Assembly: GCA_040752005.1 (NCBI GenBank)
Contig: JBFMFX010000001.1
Span: 124,001-188,000 of the forward strand
Direction: 5' to 3'
DNA length: 64,000 bases
From: RBG-16-66-20 sp040752005
Lineage (GTDB): Bacteria; Pseudomonadota; Gammaproteobacteria; Burkholderiales; SG8-39
The notes beneath the pieces were generated by a model. That model had not been told where the DNA came from. It was given only the letters and a program-made list of their open reading frames with translations, and made no database searches. The first letter of the stretch is position 1. The number at the start of each line of letters is the position of its first letter. Below are positions 1-8,855 of this stretch, piece by piece. A program made the translations under genes and the position numbers.

Positions 1-942
1 TCCCTGCCGCCGCTTCTGCAACGCCTGCGCCTGCCGGTGATCGGCGCGCCGATGTTCATCGCCGGCAACCCGCGCCTGGTGATCGAGCAGTGCAAGGCCG
101 GGATCGTCGGCTCCTTTCCGGCGCTGAACGCCCGGCCGAAAGAGGCGCTCGAAGGCTGGCTGACCGAGATCGAGCAGGCGCTCGCCGCGCACCCGGGCGC
201 GGCGCCGTACGCCGTGAACCAGATCATCCACAAGTCGAACGACCGGCTGGAGCACGACCTGGAAGTGTGCGTGCGGCACAAGGTGCCGATCATCATCACG
301 AGCCTGCGGGCGCCGCACGAAATCGTGCCGCGCGTGCACGCCTACGGCGGGCTGGTGCTCCACGACGTGATCAGCGTGCGGCACGCGGAAAAGGCGCTCG
401 AGGCGGGCGTGGACGGCCTGATCCTGGTGTGCGCCGGCGCGGGCGGGCACGCCGGCACGCTCTCGCCCTTTGCGCTGGTGGGCGAGGTGCGCCGCTTCTT
501 CGACGGCCTCGTCGTGCTCGCCGGCGCGATCGCGACAGGCGACGCGATTCTTGCGGCGCAGGCGGCGGGCGCGGATCTCGCCTACATCGGCACGCGCTTT
601 CTCGCCACACCGGAGGCGAGCGTGCCGGATCGCTACAAGGAAGAGATCGTGCGCGCGAGCGCCGCCGACATCGTCTATACCGACCTCTTCTCCGGCGTGC
701 ACGGCAACTACCTCAGGCACAGCGTCGTCGCCGCCGGTTTCGACCCGGCGAACCTGCCGCGCTCGGATCCGAGCAAGATGAACTTCGGCTCCGGCAGCGG
801 CGCCGAGAAGAAGGTCTGGCGCGACATCTGGAGCGCCGGGCAGGGCGTCGGGCAGATTGACCGCATCCTGCCGGTGGCCGAGGTGGTCGAGCGCCTCGCC
901 GCGGAGTACGCTGCCGCGCGCCGGCGGCTGCAGATCAACTGA
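1..942 (+). CDS. Nitronate monooxygenase-family flavoprotein, 5' partial
   Basis: The frame is open from the first base, so the true start lies before the window; 313 codons are visible. The protein looks like an FMN-dependent TIM-barrel enzyme of the nitronate monooxygenase (2-nitropropane dioxygenase) family. Supporting signs are the N-terminal APMF segment, the GAGGHAG segment with the family's conserved His near visible residue 150, and the late GADLAYIGTRF phosphate-binding segment. Family members oxidise alkyl nitronates, but many act on other substrates, so the reaction is not certain. The stop codon shares one base with the ATG of the next gene, which implies co-translation with the enoyl-CoA hydratase. 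Confidence 0.85.
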   Translation, partial: SLPPLLQRLRLPVIGAPMFIAGNPRLVIEQCKAGIVGSFPALNARPKEALEGWLTEIEQALAAHPGAAPYAVNQIIHKSNDRLEHDLEVCVRHKVPIIITSLRAPHEIVPRVHAYGGLVLHDVISVRHAEKALEAGVDGLILVCAGAGGHAGTLSPFALVGEVRRFFDGLVVLAGAIATGDAILAAQAAGADLAYIGTRFLATPEASVPDRYKEEIVRASAADIVYTDLFSGVHGNYLRHSVVAAGFDPANLPRSDPSKMNFGSGSGAEKKVWRDIWSAGQGVGQIDRILPVAEVVERLAAEYAAARRRLQIN

Positions 943-1730
943 TGGTCGTCGAGATCGAGCGGCGCGCGCACGCCGTCTGGCTGTGGCTGAACCGGCCGGA
1001 GCAGAGGAACGCGCTCAACGCCGAGGTGCAGCAGGCGCTCGGCGACGCGCTGGTGCGTTTCGCGAAGGATCCGGCGGTACGGGTGCTCGTGCTCGCCGGG
1101 CGCGGCCCGGCATTTTCCGCAGGAGGCGATCTCGCGAGGATGGAACAGGCCGCGCGGATGACGAAGGCGCGCGCCCGAGCCGACGCCCTGCGTTTCGCCC
1201 GGCTCCTCCACCGCATCTACGTCTATCCGAAACCGCTGATCGCGCGCGTGCACGGGCCCGCGTTCGCCGGCGGCATGGGCCTTGCCGCCGCCTGCGACCT
1301 CATCGTCGCGGCCGAGGGCGCGGAGTTCTGCCTGCCGGAAGTAAGGATCGGGCTCGTCCCGGCGATGATCGGGCCGTACCTCGTGCGCGCGATGGGCGCA
1401 CAGGCGGTGCGCCGCTACCTGCTGACGGGCGAGCGGCTGTCGGCCCGCGAGGCGCACCGGCTCGGCTTCGTGCACGAATGCGTGCCGGCCGCCGAACTGG
1501 ATGCGCGCATCGAGACCATGGCCACGCAGCTCGCGGCCGCCGGGCCGCGGGCGCTGGCGCGGGCGAAAGCGCTCCTTGCGCGCGTGGAACGCGCGCCGAT
1601 CTCACCGCGGCTCGCCGCGCAGACTGCCCGGATCCTCGCCGACGTGCGCTCGGGAGCCGAGGCGCGCGAGGGCATCCGCGCTTTCCTGGAGAAGCGAAAG
1701 CCCCGCTGGCTCGAGGAACCGGGCTCGTAG
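942..1730 (+). CDS. Enoyl-CoA hydratase/isomerase (crotonase) family protein
   Basis: This 262-residue protein has the standard crotonase length. Both oxyanion-hole segments are visible: FSAGGDL near residue 60 and the FAGGMGL segment near 107. The position equal to rat mitochondrial hydratase Glu144 is Gly here (GGMGL), while the Glu164 equivalent is kept (LPEVRIG). That pattern is common in methylglutaconyl-CoA hydratase-like members and means it need not be a classical 2-enoyl-CoA hydratase. The start overlaps the upstream stop by one base. It ends about 40 bases before the convergent SPW-repeat gene. Family assignment is secure; the substrate is not. Confidence 0.9.
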   Translation: MVVEIERRAHAVWLWLNRPEQRNALNAEVQQALGDALVRFAKDPAVRVLVLAGRGPAFSAGGDLARMEQAARMTKARARADALRFARLLHRIYVYPKPLIARVHGPAFAGGMGLAAACDLIVAAEGAEFCLPEVRIGLVPAMIGPYLVRAMGAQAVRRYLLTGERLSAREAHRLGFVHECVPAAELDARIETMATQLAAAGPRALARAKALLARVERAPISPRLAAQTARILADVRSGAEAREGIRAFLEKRKPRWLEEPGS

Positions 1731-1768
1731 CGACGCCGGTCGCGATCCCCCGGCGGGCGCAGGCGCGC

Positions 1769-2119
1769 TCAGTGTCCGAGCGCTTTCTCGCGCGTCTCCA
1801 TCCAGTCCGTCCAGGCCGCGAGCACCACCACCGCCGCCCCGCTTAACGCGGTGCTCAGGGTCGCCGCCGTGTCGCCGGTGAAGCCGAGCACCATCGGCGA
1901 GATGGCGACCCAGAGCCCGACCAGGAAGCTCGCGCGCTCGGGCCACGGATCCGGGAAATAGACATCGGCGATCTCCAGCAGCACGATCCCCGCGCCGAAC
2001 ACGAGCGCGTTCCAGAGCGCCGCGTCGTTCGCCGCGAAACCGAGCGCCCACGGGGACGCGACCAGCCAGACCCCGAGCAGCACGGTGATCCAGTCCTGCC
2101 AGCGCATGGTCTTCGTCAT
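1769..2119 (-). CDS. SPW-repeat membrane protein
   Basis: This small integral membrane protein of 116 residues carries two copies of the SPW motif (SPWALGF and the degenerate SPMVLGF), each inside a pair of hydrophobic helices, giving about four membrane segments. I chose the ATG at 2119 because AAGGAGGG lies eight bases upstream; a longer reading to 2167 would place that ribosome binding site inside the gene. SPW proteins have no established biochemical role. It stands alone between two converging or diverging catabolic units. Confidence 0.8.
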   Translation of the reverse strand: MTKTMRWQDWITVLLGVWLVASPWALGFAANDAALWNALVFGAGIVLLEIADVYFPDPWPERASFLVGLWVAISPMVLGFTGDTAATLSTALSGAAVVVLAAWTDWMETREKALGH

Positions 2120-2234
2120 GGTTCTGCCCTCCTTGCGGTCCGGCCGGGACCGCAACCGCTTGGACACCGGCGGGGCGGCGTATGTTTCGCGAGCGGTGTC
2201 GCCGCGCGCGCCGGCGCGGGCACGGGGAGGGCGG

Positions 2235-3509
2235 CTACGGCCGAGGCCGGGGCGCAGGTTTTACGCGGCCTGCGGCCTGCCCGAACCCGATCGTCGCGAA
2301 TCCCTCGCGCGCGCAGCGGCCGCGCGCGATGACCTCGTCGCCGTCCTCGAGAAAGAGGCGGGTCTCGCCCGAAGGCAGGGCGATCGGCGCCTTGCCGCCT
2401 TGCGTGAGCTCCAGCAGCGAGCCGGCCGAGTCGGGGGTCGGCCCGGAAATGGTGCCGGTGCCGAGGATGTCCCCGGGGCGCAGGTTGCAGCCGTTGGAGC
2501 TCTGGTGCGTCACGATCTGCGCCATCGTCCAGAACGAGTGCCGGAAGCTCGTGCAGGTCAGACGAGCGGGCGCGAGTTTCTGCGCGCGCATCTTCGCCGT
2601 CGCGAGATGCATCTCCAGCTCGATGTCGAAGCCGCCCGCGCGCTGGTCCGCCTCGTCGCGGAGGTATTCGAGCGGCGGGGGCTGATTGCCCGTGCGCTCG
2701 AAGGCGGGAACGCGGAACGGCTCCAGGGCCTCCAGCGTGACCACCCACGGCGAGATCGTGGTCGCGAAGCTCTTGGCGAGGAACGGCCCGAGCGGCTGGT
2801 ACTCCCAGGCCTGAATGTCGCGCGCCGACCAGTCGTTGAGCAGCACCACGCCGAAGACGTGATCGAGCGCGCGCGCGATCGGCACCGGCCGGCCGAGCGC
2901 GTTTCCCGGGCCGATGACCACGCCCAGCTCCAGCTCGAAGTCGAGGCGCCTGGACGGCCCGAAGGAAGGTGCCGGCGCCTCCGGCGCCTTCGTTTGCCCG
3001 TTCGGTCGCACCACCGGCGTTCCGCTGACCACGATGGAGGAGGCGCGGCCGTGATAGCCGATCGGCACCCAGTGATAGTTCGGAAGCAGCGGATTGTCCG
3101 GGCGGAAAATCCTGCCGACCGCGCTCGCGTGGTAAATGCCGGTGTAGAAGTCGCTGTAGTCGCCGACTGCGACCGGCAGGAACAGCTCCGCCTTGTTCAT
3201 CGGCACGAGGTGCCGCGAAAGCCTCTTCGCCTGGCGCCGGTCCGATAGCGCGGACGAGAGCCGCCTGCGCAGCGCGCGCCACACCGGGCGCCCCGCGGCG
3301 GCGAGCGAGTTGAGGTTCGGCCCGGTTTTCACGCCGAAGGCGGCGAGATCGAGGATCTGATCGCCGATCGCGACGCCGCCGCGCGGCTGCTCGCGCGAGC
3401 CTTTGCGCCGGAACACGCCGAACGGCAGATTCTGGATCGGGAATTCGCAGCCGGGGGCGTTGGCGCTCTCAACCCAGCTCTTCAGCTCGGCATCGTGCGT
3501 GCGGTCCAT
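2235..3509 (-). CDS. fahA: Fumarylacetoacetase
   Basis: Last step of the homogentisate pathway: hydrolysis of fumarylacetoacetate to fumarate and acetoacetate in the cytoplasm. The 424-residue length matches the family. Residues equal to the mouse/human active site are visible: Asp120 and His127 in the YSDFYTGIYHA segment, metal ligands Glu192 and Glu194 (FELELG), Asp226 in NDWSARD and Lys246. The start at 3509 lies seven bases after the hmgA stop, so the two are probably translated together. A longer open frame continues upstream into hmgA but is not homologous there. Maleylacetoacetate isomerase, needed between HmgA and this enzyme, is not found in the window. Confidence 0.96.
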   Translation of the reverse strand: MDRTHDAELKSWVESANAPGCEFPIQNLPFGVFRRKGSREQPRGGVAIGDQILDLAAFGVKTGPNLNSLAAAGRPVWRALRRRLSSALSDRRQAKRLSRHLVPMNKAELFLPVAVGDYSDFYTGIYHASAVGRIFRPDNPLLPNYHWVPIGYHGRASSIVVSGTPVVRPNGQTKAPEAPAPSFGPSRRLDFELELGVVIGPGNALGRPVPIARALDHVFGVVLLNDWSARDIQAWEYQPLGPFLAKSFATTISPWVVTLEALEPFRVPAFERTGNQPPPLEYLRDEADQRAGGFDIELEMHLATAKMRAQKLAPARLTCTSFRHSFWTMAQIVTHQSSNGCNLRPGDILGTGTISGPTPDSAGSLLELTQGGKAPIALPSGETRLFLEDGDEVIARGRCAREGFATIGFGQAAGRVKPAPRPRP

Positions 3510-3516
3510 CGGCCCA

Positions 3517-4851
3517 CTACCGGAAGAGCTTGCGAAAGCCGTCCCAGCAGCGCTCGTAGTCCTTCTGCCGCTCGCGGGCGGAAAGCGCGAACTTCGTCGG
3601 CCGGAAGACGAAGCGCGACTCCCACATGAACGCGAGTGTGTTCTCGATTTTGTGCGGTGCGAGCTCGGCCGCGCTTGCCTTTTCCCATGTCGCGAGATCG
3701 GGACCATGGCCCTGAAAGGCGTTGTGGATCGAGACGCCGCCGGGCAGAAAACCTTCGGCCTTGGCGTCGTACACGCCTTTCACCAGTCCCATCAGCTCGC
3801 TCATGACGTTGCGGTGAAACCACGGCGGGCGGAAGGTGTGCTCGGCCACCATCCAGCGCGGCGGGAAGATCACGAAGTCGCAGTTGGCGACCCCCGGCAA
3901 GCCCGAGGGAGAAGTAAGCACGGTGAAGATCGAAGGATCCGCATGGTCGAAGCTCACCGTGTTGAACGCCATGAAGCGCGCGGTGTCGTACTTGAACGGC
4001 GCGCAGTTGCCGTGCCAGGCGACGACATCGAGCGGCGAGTGGCGGTATTCGGCCGCCCAGAGATTGCCTTGGAACTTCTGCACCACCTCGCAGGGCCCCT
4101 CGCGGTCCTCGAAGGCGGCCACCGGCGCGAGGAAGTCGCGCTTTTGCGCAAGGCCCTGCGCACCGATCGGACCGAGTTCCGGCAGCCGGAAATGCGCGCC
4201 GTAGTTCTCGCACACATAGCCGCGCGAAGGGCCCTGGACGCCGACCTTGAATTTCATGCCGCGCGGCACGAGCGCGATTTCGCCCGGCGCGATTTCGAGT
4301 TTCCCGAGCTCGGTGAACAGGTCGAGCGCGCCCTGCTGCGGCACGATCATCAGCTCGCCGTCGGCGCAGGCGAAGTAACGATCGGTCATGCTGCGGTTCG
4401 CACGATAGATGTGAACCGCGATGCCGGCGAGCGCGGCGGGGTCGCCCGAGCCCGCGATCGTGGCCAGTCCGTCCACGAAGTCGGTCGCCTGCGACGGGAT
4501 CGGGAAAGGGCTCCAGCGAAGCCGCGCCGGCGGCGTCTCGACCTCGTTGAAGGGGCCGGAGCGGATCAGGCCGTTCGACACGCGCTTGTAGGGCGGGTGC
4601 ATCGCGGAAGGGCGCAGCTTGTAGAGCCAGACGCTCAGGTTCTCGGCGCGCGGCGCAGTGAACGCCGTGCCCGACAGGACCTCGGCGTACAGCCCGAGCG
4701 GCGGACGCTGCGGCGAGTTCTGTCCGACGGGCAGTGCGCCCTTCTCCGCCTCGGTCGAAAACGTGTTGCCGAAGCCCGACTGATAGGCGAGCGTCGCGCG
4801 CTGCGGTCGGGCGGCGAGGCGCTTCACTTTCTGAGCGACTTTCATCTCCAT
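3517..4851 (-). CDS. hmgA: Homogentisate 1,2-dioxygenase
   Basis: Fe(II) ring-cleavage enzyme converting homogentisate to maleylacetoacetate. The 444-residue length is typical. The iron ligands can be read directly: His346 and Glu352 in FHRNVMSELMG, and His382 in the GHGPD segment, each offset by 11 from the human enzyme. The protein begins with a short basic stretch before the conserved LAYQSGFGN segment, so the exact start could be slightly later. It sits between hpd (41 bases upstream) and fahA (7 bases downstream), a complete three-gene tyrosine ring-degradation block. Confidence 0.97.
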   Translation of the reverse strand: MEMKVAQKVKRLAARPQRATLAYQSGFGNTFSTEAEKGALPVGQNSPQRPPLGLYAEVLSGTAFTAPRAENLSVWLYKLRPSAMHPPYKRVSNGLIRSGPFNEVETPPARLRWSPFPIPSQATDFVDGLATIAGSGDPAALAGIAVHIYRANRSMTDRYFACADGELMIVPQQGALDLFTELGKLEIAPGEIALVPRGMKFKVGVQGPSRGYVCENYGAHFRLPELGPIGAQGLAQKRDFLAPVAAFEDREGPCEVVQKFQGNLWAAEYRHSPLDVVAWHGNCAPFKYDTARFMAFNTVSFDHADPSIFTVLTSPSGLPGVANCDFVIFPPRWMVAEHTFRPPWFHRNVMSELMGLVKGVYDAKAEGFLPGGVSIHNAFQGHGPDLATWEKASAAELAPHKIENTLAFMWESRFVFRPTKFALSARERQKDYERCWDGFRKLFR

Positions 4852-4892
4852 GCGGGGCTCCCTGTTTCCTGTCGTGGCCGGTGGGCGCGATT

Positions 4893-5984
4893 CTAGGCCG
4901 GCTTGAGCACGCCGCGGCGCATCTGGTCCAGTTCCATCGCCTCGAACAGCGCCTTGAAATTGCCCTCGCCGAAGCCCTCGTCGCCTTTCCGCTGGATGAA
5001 CTCGAAGAAGATCGGCCCGAGCAGGTTTTCCGAGAAGATCTGGAGCAGCAGCGCTCCCGGTTTGCCGTCAATGAGGATGCGGCGGCGCCGCAGCGCCTCG
5101 ACGTTCTCGCCGTGGCCCGGGATGCGCTTGTCGATCAGCTCGTAATACGTGTCCGGGGTGTCCAGCAGCCGGATGCCGGACGCACGAAGCAGATCCACCG
5201 TCCGATAGAGATCGGAGGAGCCCAGCGCGACATGCTGGATTCCCTCGCCGTGATAGCGGTCGAGGTACTCCTGGATCTGGCCCGGCCGGTCGGTGCCTTC
5301 CTCGTTGATCGGAATGCGAATCCTGCCGCAGGGGCTGGTCATCGCCTGGGATTTCACCCCGGTCAGCTTGCCCTCGATGTCGAAATAGCGGATCTCGCGG
5401 AAATTGAACAGGCGCTCATAGAACTCCGCCCATTCCTTCATTCGACCCTTGTGCACGTTGTGGGTGAGATGGTCTATGTAGGTAAGGCCGTGGCCCGCCG
5501 GGTTCAGCTCCGCTCCCGGCAGCGGCTCGAAATCCACGTCGTAGAAGCCGATATTGCCGATGTCCCCGGGTTTGGCGCCACCCTTGCCGCGCCAGCGGTC
5601 AATGAAATAGATGAGCGAGTCGCCGATGCCTTTGATCGCGGGGATGTTCAGCTCGCCTGGCCCCGCCTGCCCGGCGTAGCCCCAGGCGCCGAGCCGCACG
5701 CAGCGCTCGTAGGCGGCCTTGGCGTCGCGCACGCGGAAAGCGATCGCGCAGATGCTCGGGCCGTGCAGGCGCGCGAAGCGCTGCGCGAACGAATCGGGCT
5801 CGGCATTGACGATGAAGTTGATCTCGCCCTGCCGGTACAGGACCACGTCCTTGTGCCGGTGGCGCGCGATCGCCCTGAATCCCAGGCGCTCGAACAGGGT
5901 GCCCATCTCCCGCGGGTCGGGCGCGGCGAACTCGATGAATTCGAAGCCCTCGGTGCCCGCGGGGTTGTCCCAGAGGTCAGCCAT
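4893..5984 (-). CDS. hpd: 4-hydroxyphenylpyruvate dioxygenase
   Basis: Converts 4-hydroxyphenylpyruvate to homogentisate with O2 and Fe(II). The 363-residue protein has the two-domain vicinal-oxygen-chelate fold length. The facial triad is visible as His172 (YIDHLTHNV), His251 (GIQHVALG) and Glu328 (FFEFIQRKG), the last in the C-terminal gate region. I chose the ATG at 5984 because AAAGGAGG precedes it by about seven bases; the open frame runs 17 codons further upstream. It heads the hpd-hmgA-fahA block and follows an enoyl-CoA hydratase gene on the same strand after 72 bases. Confidence 0.97.
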   Translation of the reverse strand: MADLWDNPAGTEGFEFIEFAAPDPREMGTLFERLGFRAIARHRHKDVVLYRQGEINFIVNAEPDSFAQRFARLHGPSICAIAFRVRDAKAAYERCVRLGAWGYAGQAGPGELNIPAIKGIGDSLIYFIDRWRGKGGAKPGDIGNIGFYDVDFEPLPGAELNPAGHGLTYIDHLTHNVHKGRMKEWAEFYERLFNFREIRYFDIEGKLTGVKSQAMTSPCGRIRIPINEEGTDRPGQIQEYLDRYHGEGIQHVALGSSDLYRTVDLLRASGIRLLDTPDTYYELIDKRIPGHGENVEALRRRRILIDGKPGALLLQIFSENLLGPIFFEFIQRKGDEGFGEGNFKALFEAMELDQMRRGVLKPA

Positions 5985-6056
5985 CGGTCTTCCTCCTTTG
6001 CGCGCCGGCGGTAGGCACTGGTCGGCGGCCGGCAAGCACGGTTTCCTGGCGCAAGT

Positions 6057-6845
6057 CTATCCCCGCTTGCGATCGGCGAAGAACGCCGCCACGGCGGCCT
6101 CGTGCTCCGGCGTGTGATGCGCGAGCGCCTGGAGCGCGGCCGAGAGCTGCAGTGTCTCGTCCAGCCGCGCCGTCTGCGCCTGCCGGAGCAGCCGCTTGGC
6201 CATGCGAAGCGCCGGCGCCGGGTTCGCCGCGATGCGCGCGGCGAGGCTTCTCGCCGCCGGCAGCAGTTCGCTCGTCGGCACCACCTGCGCGACGAGGCCG
6301 ATGGCGAGCGCCGTCTGCGCGTCTATCGTCTCGCCGGTGAACGTGAGTTCGGCGGCGCGCTGGTAGCCGACCGCGCGCTGCAGGAGCCACGCGCCGCCGT
6401 CGCCGGGGACGATGCCGAGCCGGACAAAGCTCTCGGCGAAGCGCGCCGTGTCCGCGGCGATGCGGATATCGCACATGCAGGCGAGGTCCAGACCCGCGCC
6501 GATCGCCGGCCCGTTCACCGCGGCGATCGTCGGCACTTCGAGCCGCCAGAGCGCGAGCGGGATGCGCTGGATGCCGCGGGCGTAGCCTTGCGCGATCTGG
6601 TAGGGATTGCCGCCGGCGATGCCCTTCCTGTCGCGCATGTCCTTGACGTTGCCGCCGGCGGAGAACGCGCTGCCCGCGCCGGTGAGGATCACCGCCTTCA
6701 CCGATTCGTCGGCCTGCACGCGCTCGCAGGCGGCGACGATCTCGTCCCACTGCGCCGGCGTGGAAAGCGCGTTCCTTTCCTCGGGCCGGTTCAGGGTCAG
6801 CGTGACGATCGCGCCGTCGCGCTCGAAACGCACGAACTCAGTCAT
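6057..6845 (-). CDS. Enoyl-CoA hydratase/isomerase family protein
   Basis: A 262-residue crotonase-fold enzyme. The oxyanion segments FSAGGNVKDM and PAIGAGLDLA are present. The Glu144 equivalent is Asp (GLDLA) and the Glu164 position is Phe (FAESFVRLG), as in PaaG-like or isomerase-like members, so simple hydration may not be the reaction. The ATG is preceded by GGAGGAG and lies inside the last eight bases of the upstream acyl-CoA dehydrogenase gene, so it is translationally coupled to the dehydrogenase pair and presumably handles their enoyl-CoA product. Confidence 0.92.
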   Translation of the reverse strand: MTEFVRFERDGAIVTLTLNRPEERNALSTPAQWDEIVAACERVQADESVKAVILTGAGSAFSAGGNVKDMRDRKGIAGGNPYQIAQGYARGIQRIPLALWRLEVPTIAAVNGPAIGAGLDLACMCDIRIAADTARFAESFVRLGIVPGDGGAWLLQRAVGYQRAAELTFTGETIDAQTALAIGLVAQVVPTSELLPAARSLAARIAANPAPALRMAKRLLRQAQTARLDETLQLSAALQALAHHTPEHEAAVAAFFADRKRG

Positions 6846-7704
6846 GGTCTCCTCCGGCGGTCATCGCTCCGGTCACCGCGCGCCACAGGCCGCCGGCCTC
6901 AAGCACCCGCTCGCCCAGCCGTTCGGCGCAGGCCAGCTCGCCACCCCGCAAGGCGAGGAGGTTGTCGCGCCAGCGCAGCAGGTCGAGGCTGTGGCGGGCG
7001 AGCGCGTACTCGCGGGTGAAGCCGATCGCGCCGTGCGCCTGATGGCAGGCGTCGTACACGACCTCCACGCCGCGGCTGGCGACGAGCGCCGCGCCATCGA
7101 GCAGGAACGCGAGGCGCGCGGCCGCGATCCCCTCGGTGGCGGCGCAGGCGAGCGCGCCGTCGGCGGCGGCGTGGGTCGCGGCGACTTCCTCCGCCGCGAC
7201 CGCAAGGCTGTGCTGGATCGCCTGGAACTGGGCGAGCGGGCGTCCGAACTGCCTGCGGTCGCGAACGAACCGCAACGTCAGCTCGAGCGCCGCCTGCATC
7301 GCGGCGGCGATCTGCTGCAACCGGCCCAGGGCAAGCGCGACACGCGCGTCCTCGCGCGCGGGAAGCGGGCCGGCGGTGGTGTCGTAAGACTCCGGGTCGT
7401 ACGCGATCGCGCCGGAGCGCTCGCCGGTCGCAAGGATCCACGCCATGTCCAGCGGTGCGGCGGCGCGCGCCTGTGCGCGCAGGATCGGCGCCGCCTGAGC
7501 CCACGCCTCGCGCCCGTCGGGGGCAGGAAGTGCGTCGGCGAAGCCGAGTTGCTCGACCATCGCGAGCAGTTCCTCGCGCGCGGCCATCTCCTCCCCCTTG
7601 CGGCGCTCGTGGTACCTGCGCGCGAGGTCGGCAAAGGCGCGCTCGGCGGCCTCCGCCACCACCGGGTCCGGGGTGAACGCGGCCGCGGCGGCCGGCATCG
7701 TCAT
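6838..7704 (-). CDS. Acyl-CoA dehydrogenase family protein, short subunit
   Basis: At 288 residues this is about 100 shorter than a normal acyl-CoA dehydrogenase and the central beta-domain is reduced. The C-terminal helical domain is intact, with the FAD-contacting RRQFG, the following FQAIQHSLA segment, and HQAHGAIGFTREY. Such short partners typically pair with a full-length homologue into a heteromer in which FAD-binding and catalytic residues are shared, as in the sterol FadE pairs and the PimC/PimD type. The ATG overlaps the stop of the long-subunit gene as ATGA. Substrate unknown; the TRAP transporter beside it suggests an imported carboxylate. Confidence 0.85.
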   Translation of the reverse strand: MTMPAAAAAFTPDPVVAEAAERAFADLARRYHERRKGEEMAAREELLAMVEQLGFADALPAPDGREAWAQAAPILRAQARAAAPLDMAWILATGERSGAIAYDPESYDTTAGPLPAREDARVALALGRLQQIAAAMQAALELTLRFVRDRRQFGRPLAQFQAIQHSLAVAAEEVAATHAAADGALACAATEGIAAARLAFLLDGAALVASRGVEVVYDACHQAHGAIGFTREYALARHSLDLLRWRDNLLALRGGELACAERLGERVLEAGGLWRAVTGAMTAGGDHD

Positions 7705-8846
7705 CGCAGCCCCAGCGCGCGGGCGACCAGCCCGCGCAGGATCTCGCGCGTGCCGCCGCGCAGCGTCCAGGAGGGCGCGTACAGCGTCGTCTGCGCGAGC
7801 GCCGCGGTGAACTCGGCGCTTTGCCGGGGCAGCTCGGCGGCGAGGGTGCGGCACACGGCGATCACTTCGCGCTCGAAAGCATTGCCGAGGTCCTTGACGA
7901 GCGCGGCTTCGACATTCGGTGTCTCGCCCGCCTGAAGCTCGGCCGCGATCGCGATGGACATGGCGCGCAGGGCGGTGAGCCGCGCCGCCATGCGTCCGAG
8001 CGCCTCGCGCAGGCGCGGGCTCGGCCGCTCGCGCGCACAGGCAAGCGCCGCCTCGGCGAGCCGCAGCGAGGAGAGGTAGCGCTCCGGGCCGCTTCGCTCG
8101 AAGGCGAGTTCGCTCGTCACTTGCGCCCAGCCGTTGCCCGGTTCGCCGACGAGGCGGTCGTCCGGCACGAACGTGCCGTCGAAGATCACTTCGTTGAACT
8201 CGTGCGCCCCGGCCATGTTGACGATCGGCCGCACCTGCACATCCGCCGCCTTCAGGTCCACGATGAATTGCGACAGCCCGGCGTGGCGCGATTCGCCCGC
8301 CTCGCCGGTGCGCGCGAGGACGATCGCGTAGTGGTTGCGGTGGGCGAACGTGGTCCACACCTTGCGTCCGGTGAGCGTCCAGCCGCCGGCGACCTTCGCT
8401 GCGCGCGTTCGCACCGCCGCGAGGTCGGAGCCGGCGTCCGGCTCGCTCATGCCGATCGAAAAGAAGATCTCGCCGCGCGCGATCGCCGGCAGGAACTCCC
8501 GGCGCTGGGAGTCGCTTCCATAGCGCAGCAGGAGCGGTCCGCTCTGGCGGTCGGCGATCCAGTGCGCGGCGACCGGCGCGCCCGCGGCGAGCAGCTCCTC
8601 GGTCACGACGAAGCGCTCGAGCATGGTGCGCTCGGCGCCGCCGTAGCGCCGCGGCCAGGTCATGCCGATCCAGCCGCGCGCCGCAAGTCGCCGGGAGAAC
8701 GCCGGATCGTAGTGCGAGGCGAAGTCGCCCGTCGGCTGCCACAGGCCGGCGGCAAGCTCTGCGGCGATGAACTCGCGCACCTCGGTGCGCAGCCGCTCGG
8801 CCGCGGGCGGCAGGGCGTGGACCGGAAAATGCACGCGCACGGACAA
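7701..8846 (-). CDS. Acyl-CoA dehydrogenase family protein, long subunit
   Basis: A 381-residue flavoprotein with all three acyl-CoA dehydrogenase domains. FSIGMSEPDAGSDL and the TGRKVWTTFAH segment of the FAD-binding middle domain are clear. In the C-terminal segment, where many members have a catalytic Glu before Gly-Thr, this protein reads LRGGTREILR, so the base must lie elsewhere or the enzyme depends on its partner. The best frame opens with TTG at 8846, two bases after a purine-rich stretch; a GTG at 8840 is an alternative. It is coupled by ATGA to the short subunit. Confidence 0.88.
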   Translation of the reverse strand: MSVRVHFPVHALPPAAERLRTEVREFIAAELAAGLWQPTGDFASHYDPAFSRRLAARGWIGMTWPRRYGGAERTMLERFVVTEELLAAGAPVAAHWIADRQSGPLLLRYGSDSQRREFLPAIARGEIFFSIGMSEPDAGSDLAAVRTRAAKVAGGWTLTGRKVWTTFAHRNHYAIVLARTGEAGESRHAGLSQFIVDLKAADVQVRPIVNMAGAHEFNEVIFDGTFVPDDRLVGEPGNGWAQVTSELAFERSGPERYLSSLRLAEAALACARERPSPRLREALGRMAARLTALRAMSIAIAAELQAGETPNVEAALVKDLGNAFEREVIAVCRTLAAELPRQSAEFTAALAQTTLYAPSWTLRGGTREILRGLVARALGLR

Positions 8847-8855
8847 AGGGTACCC

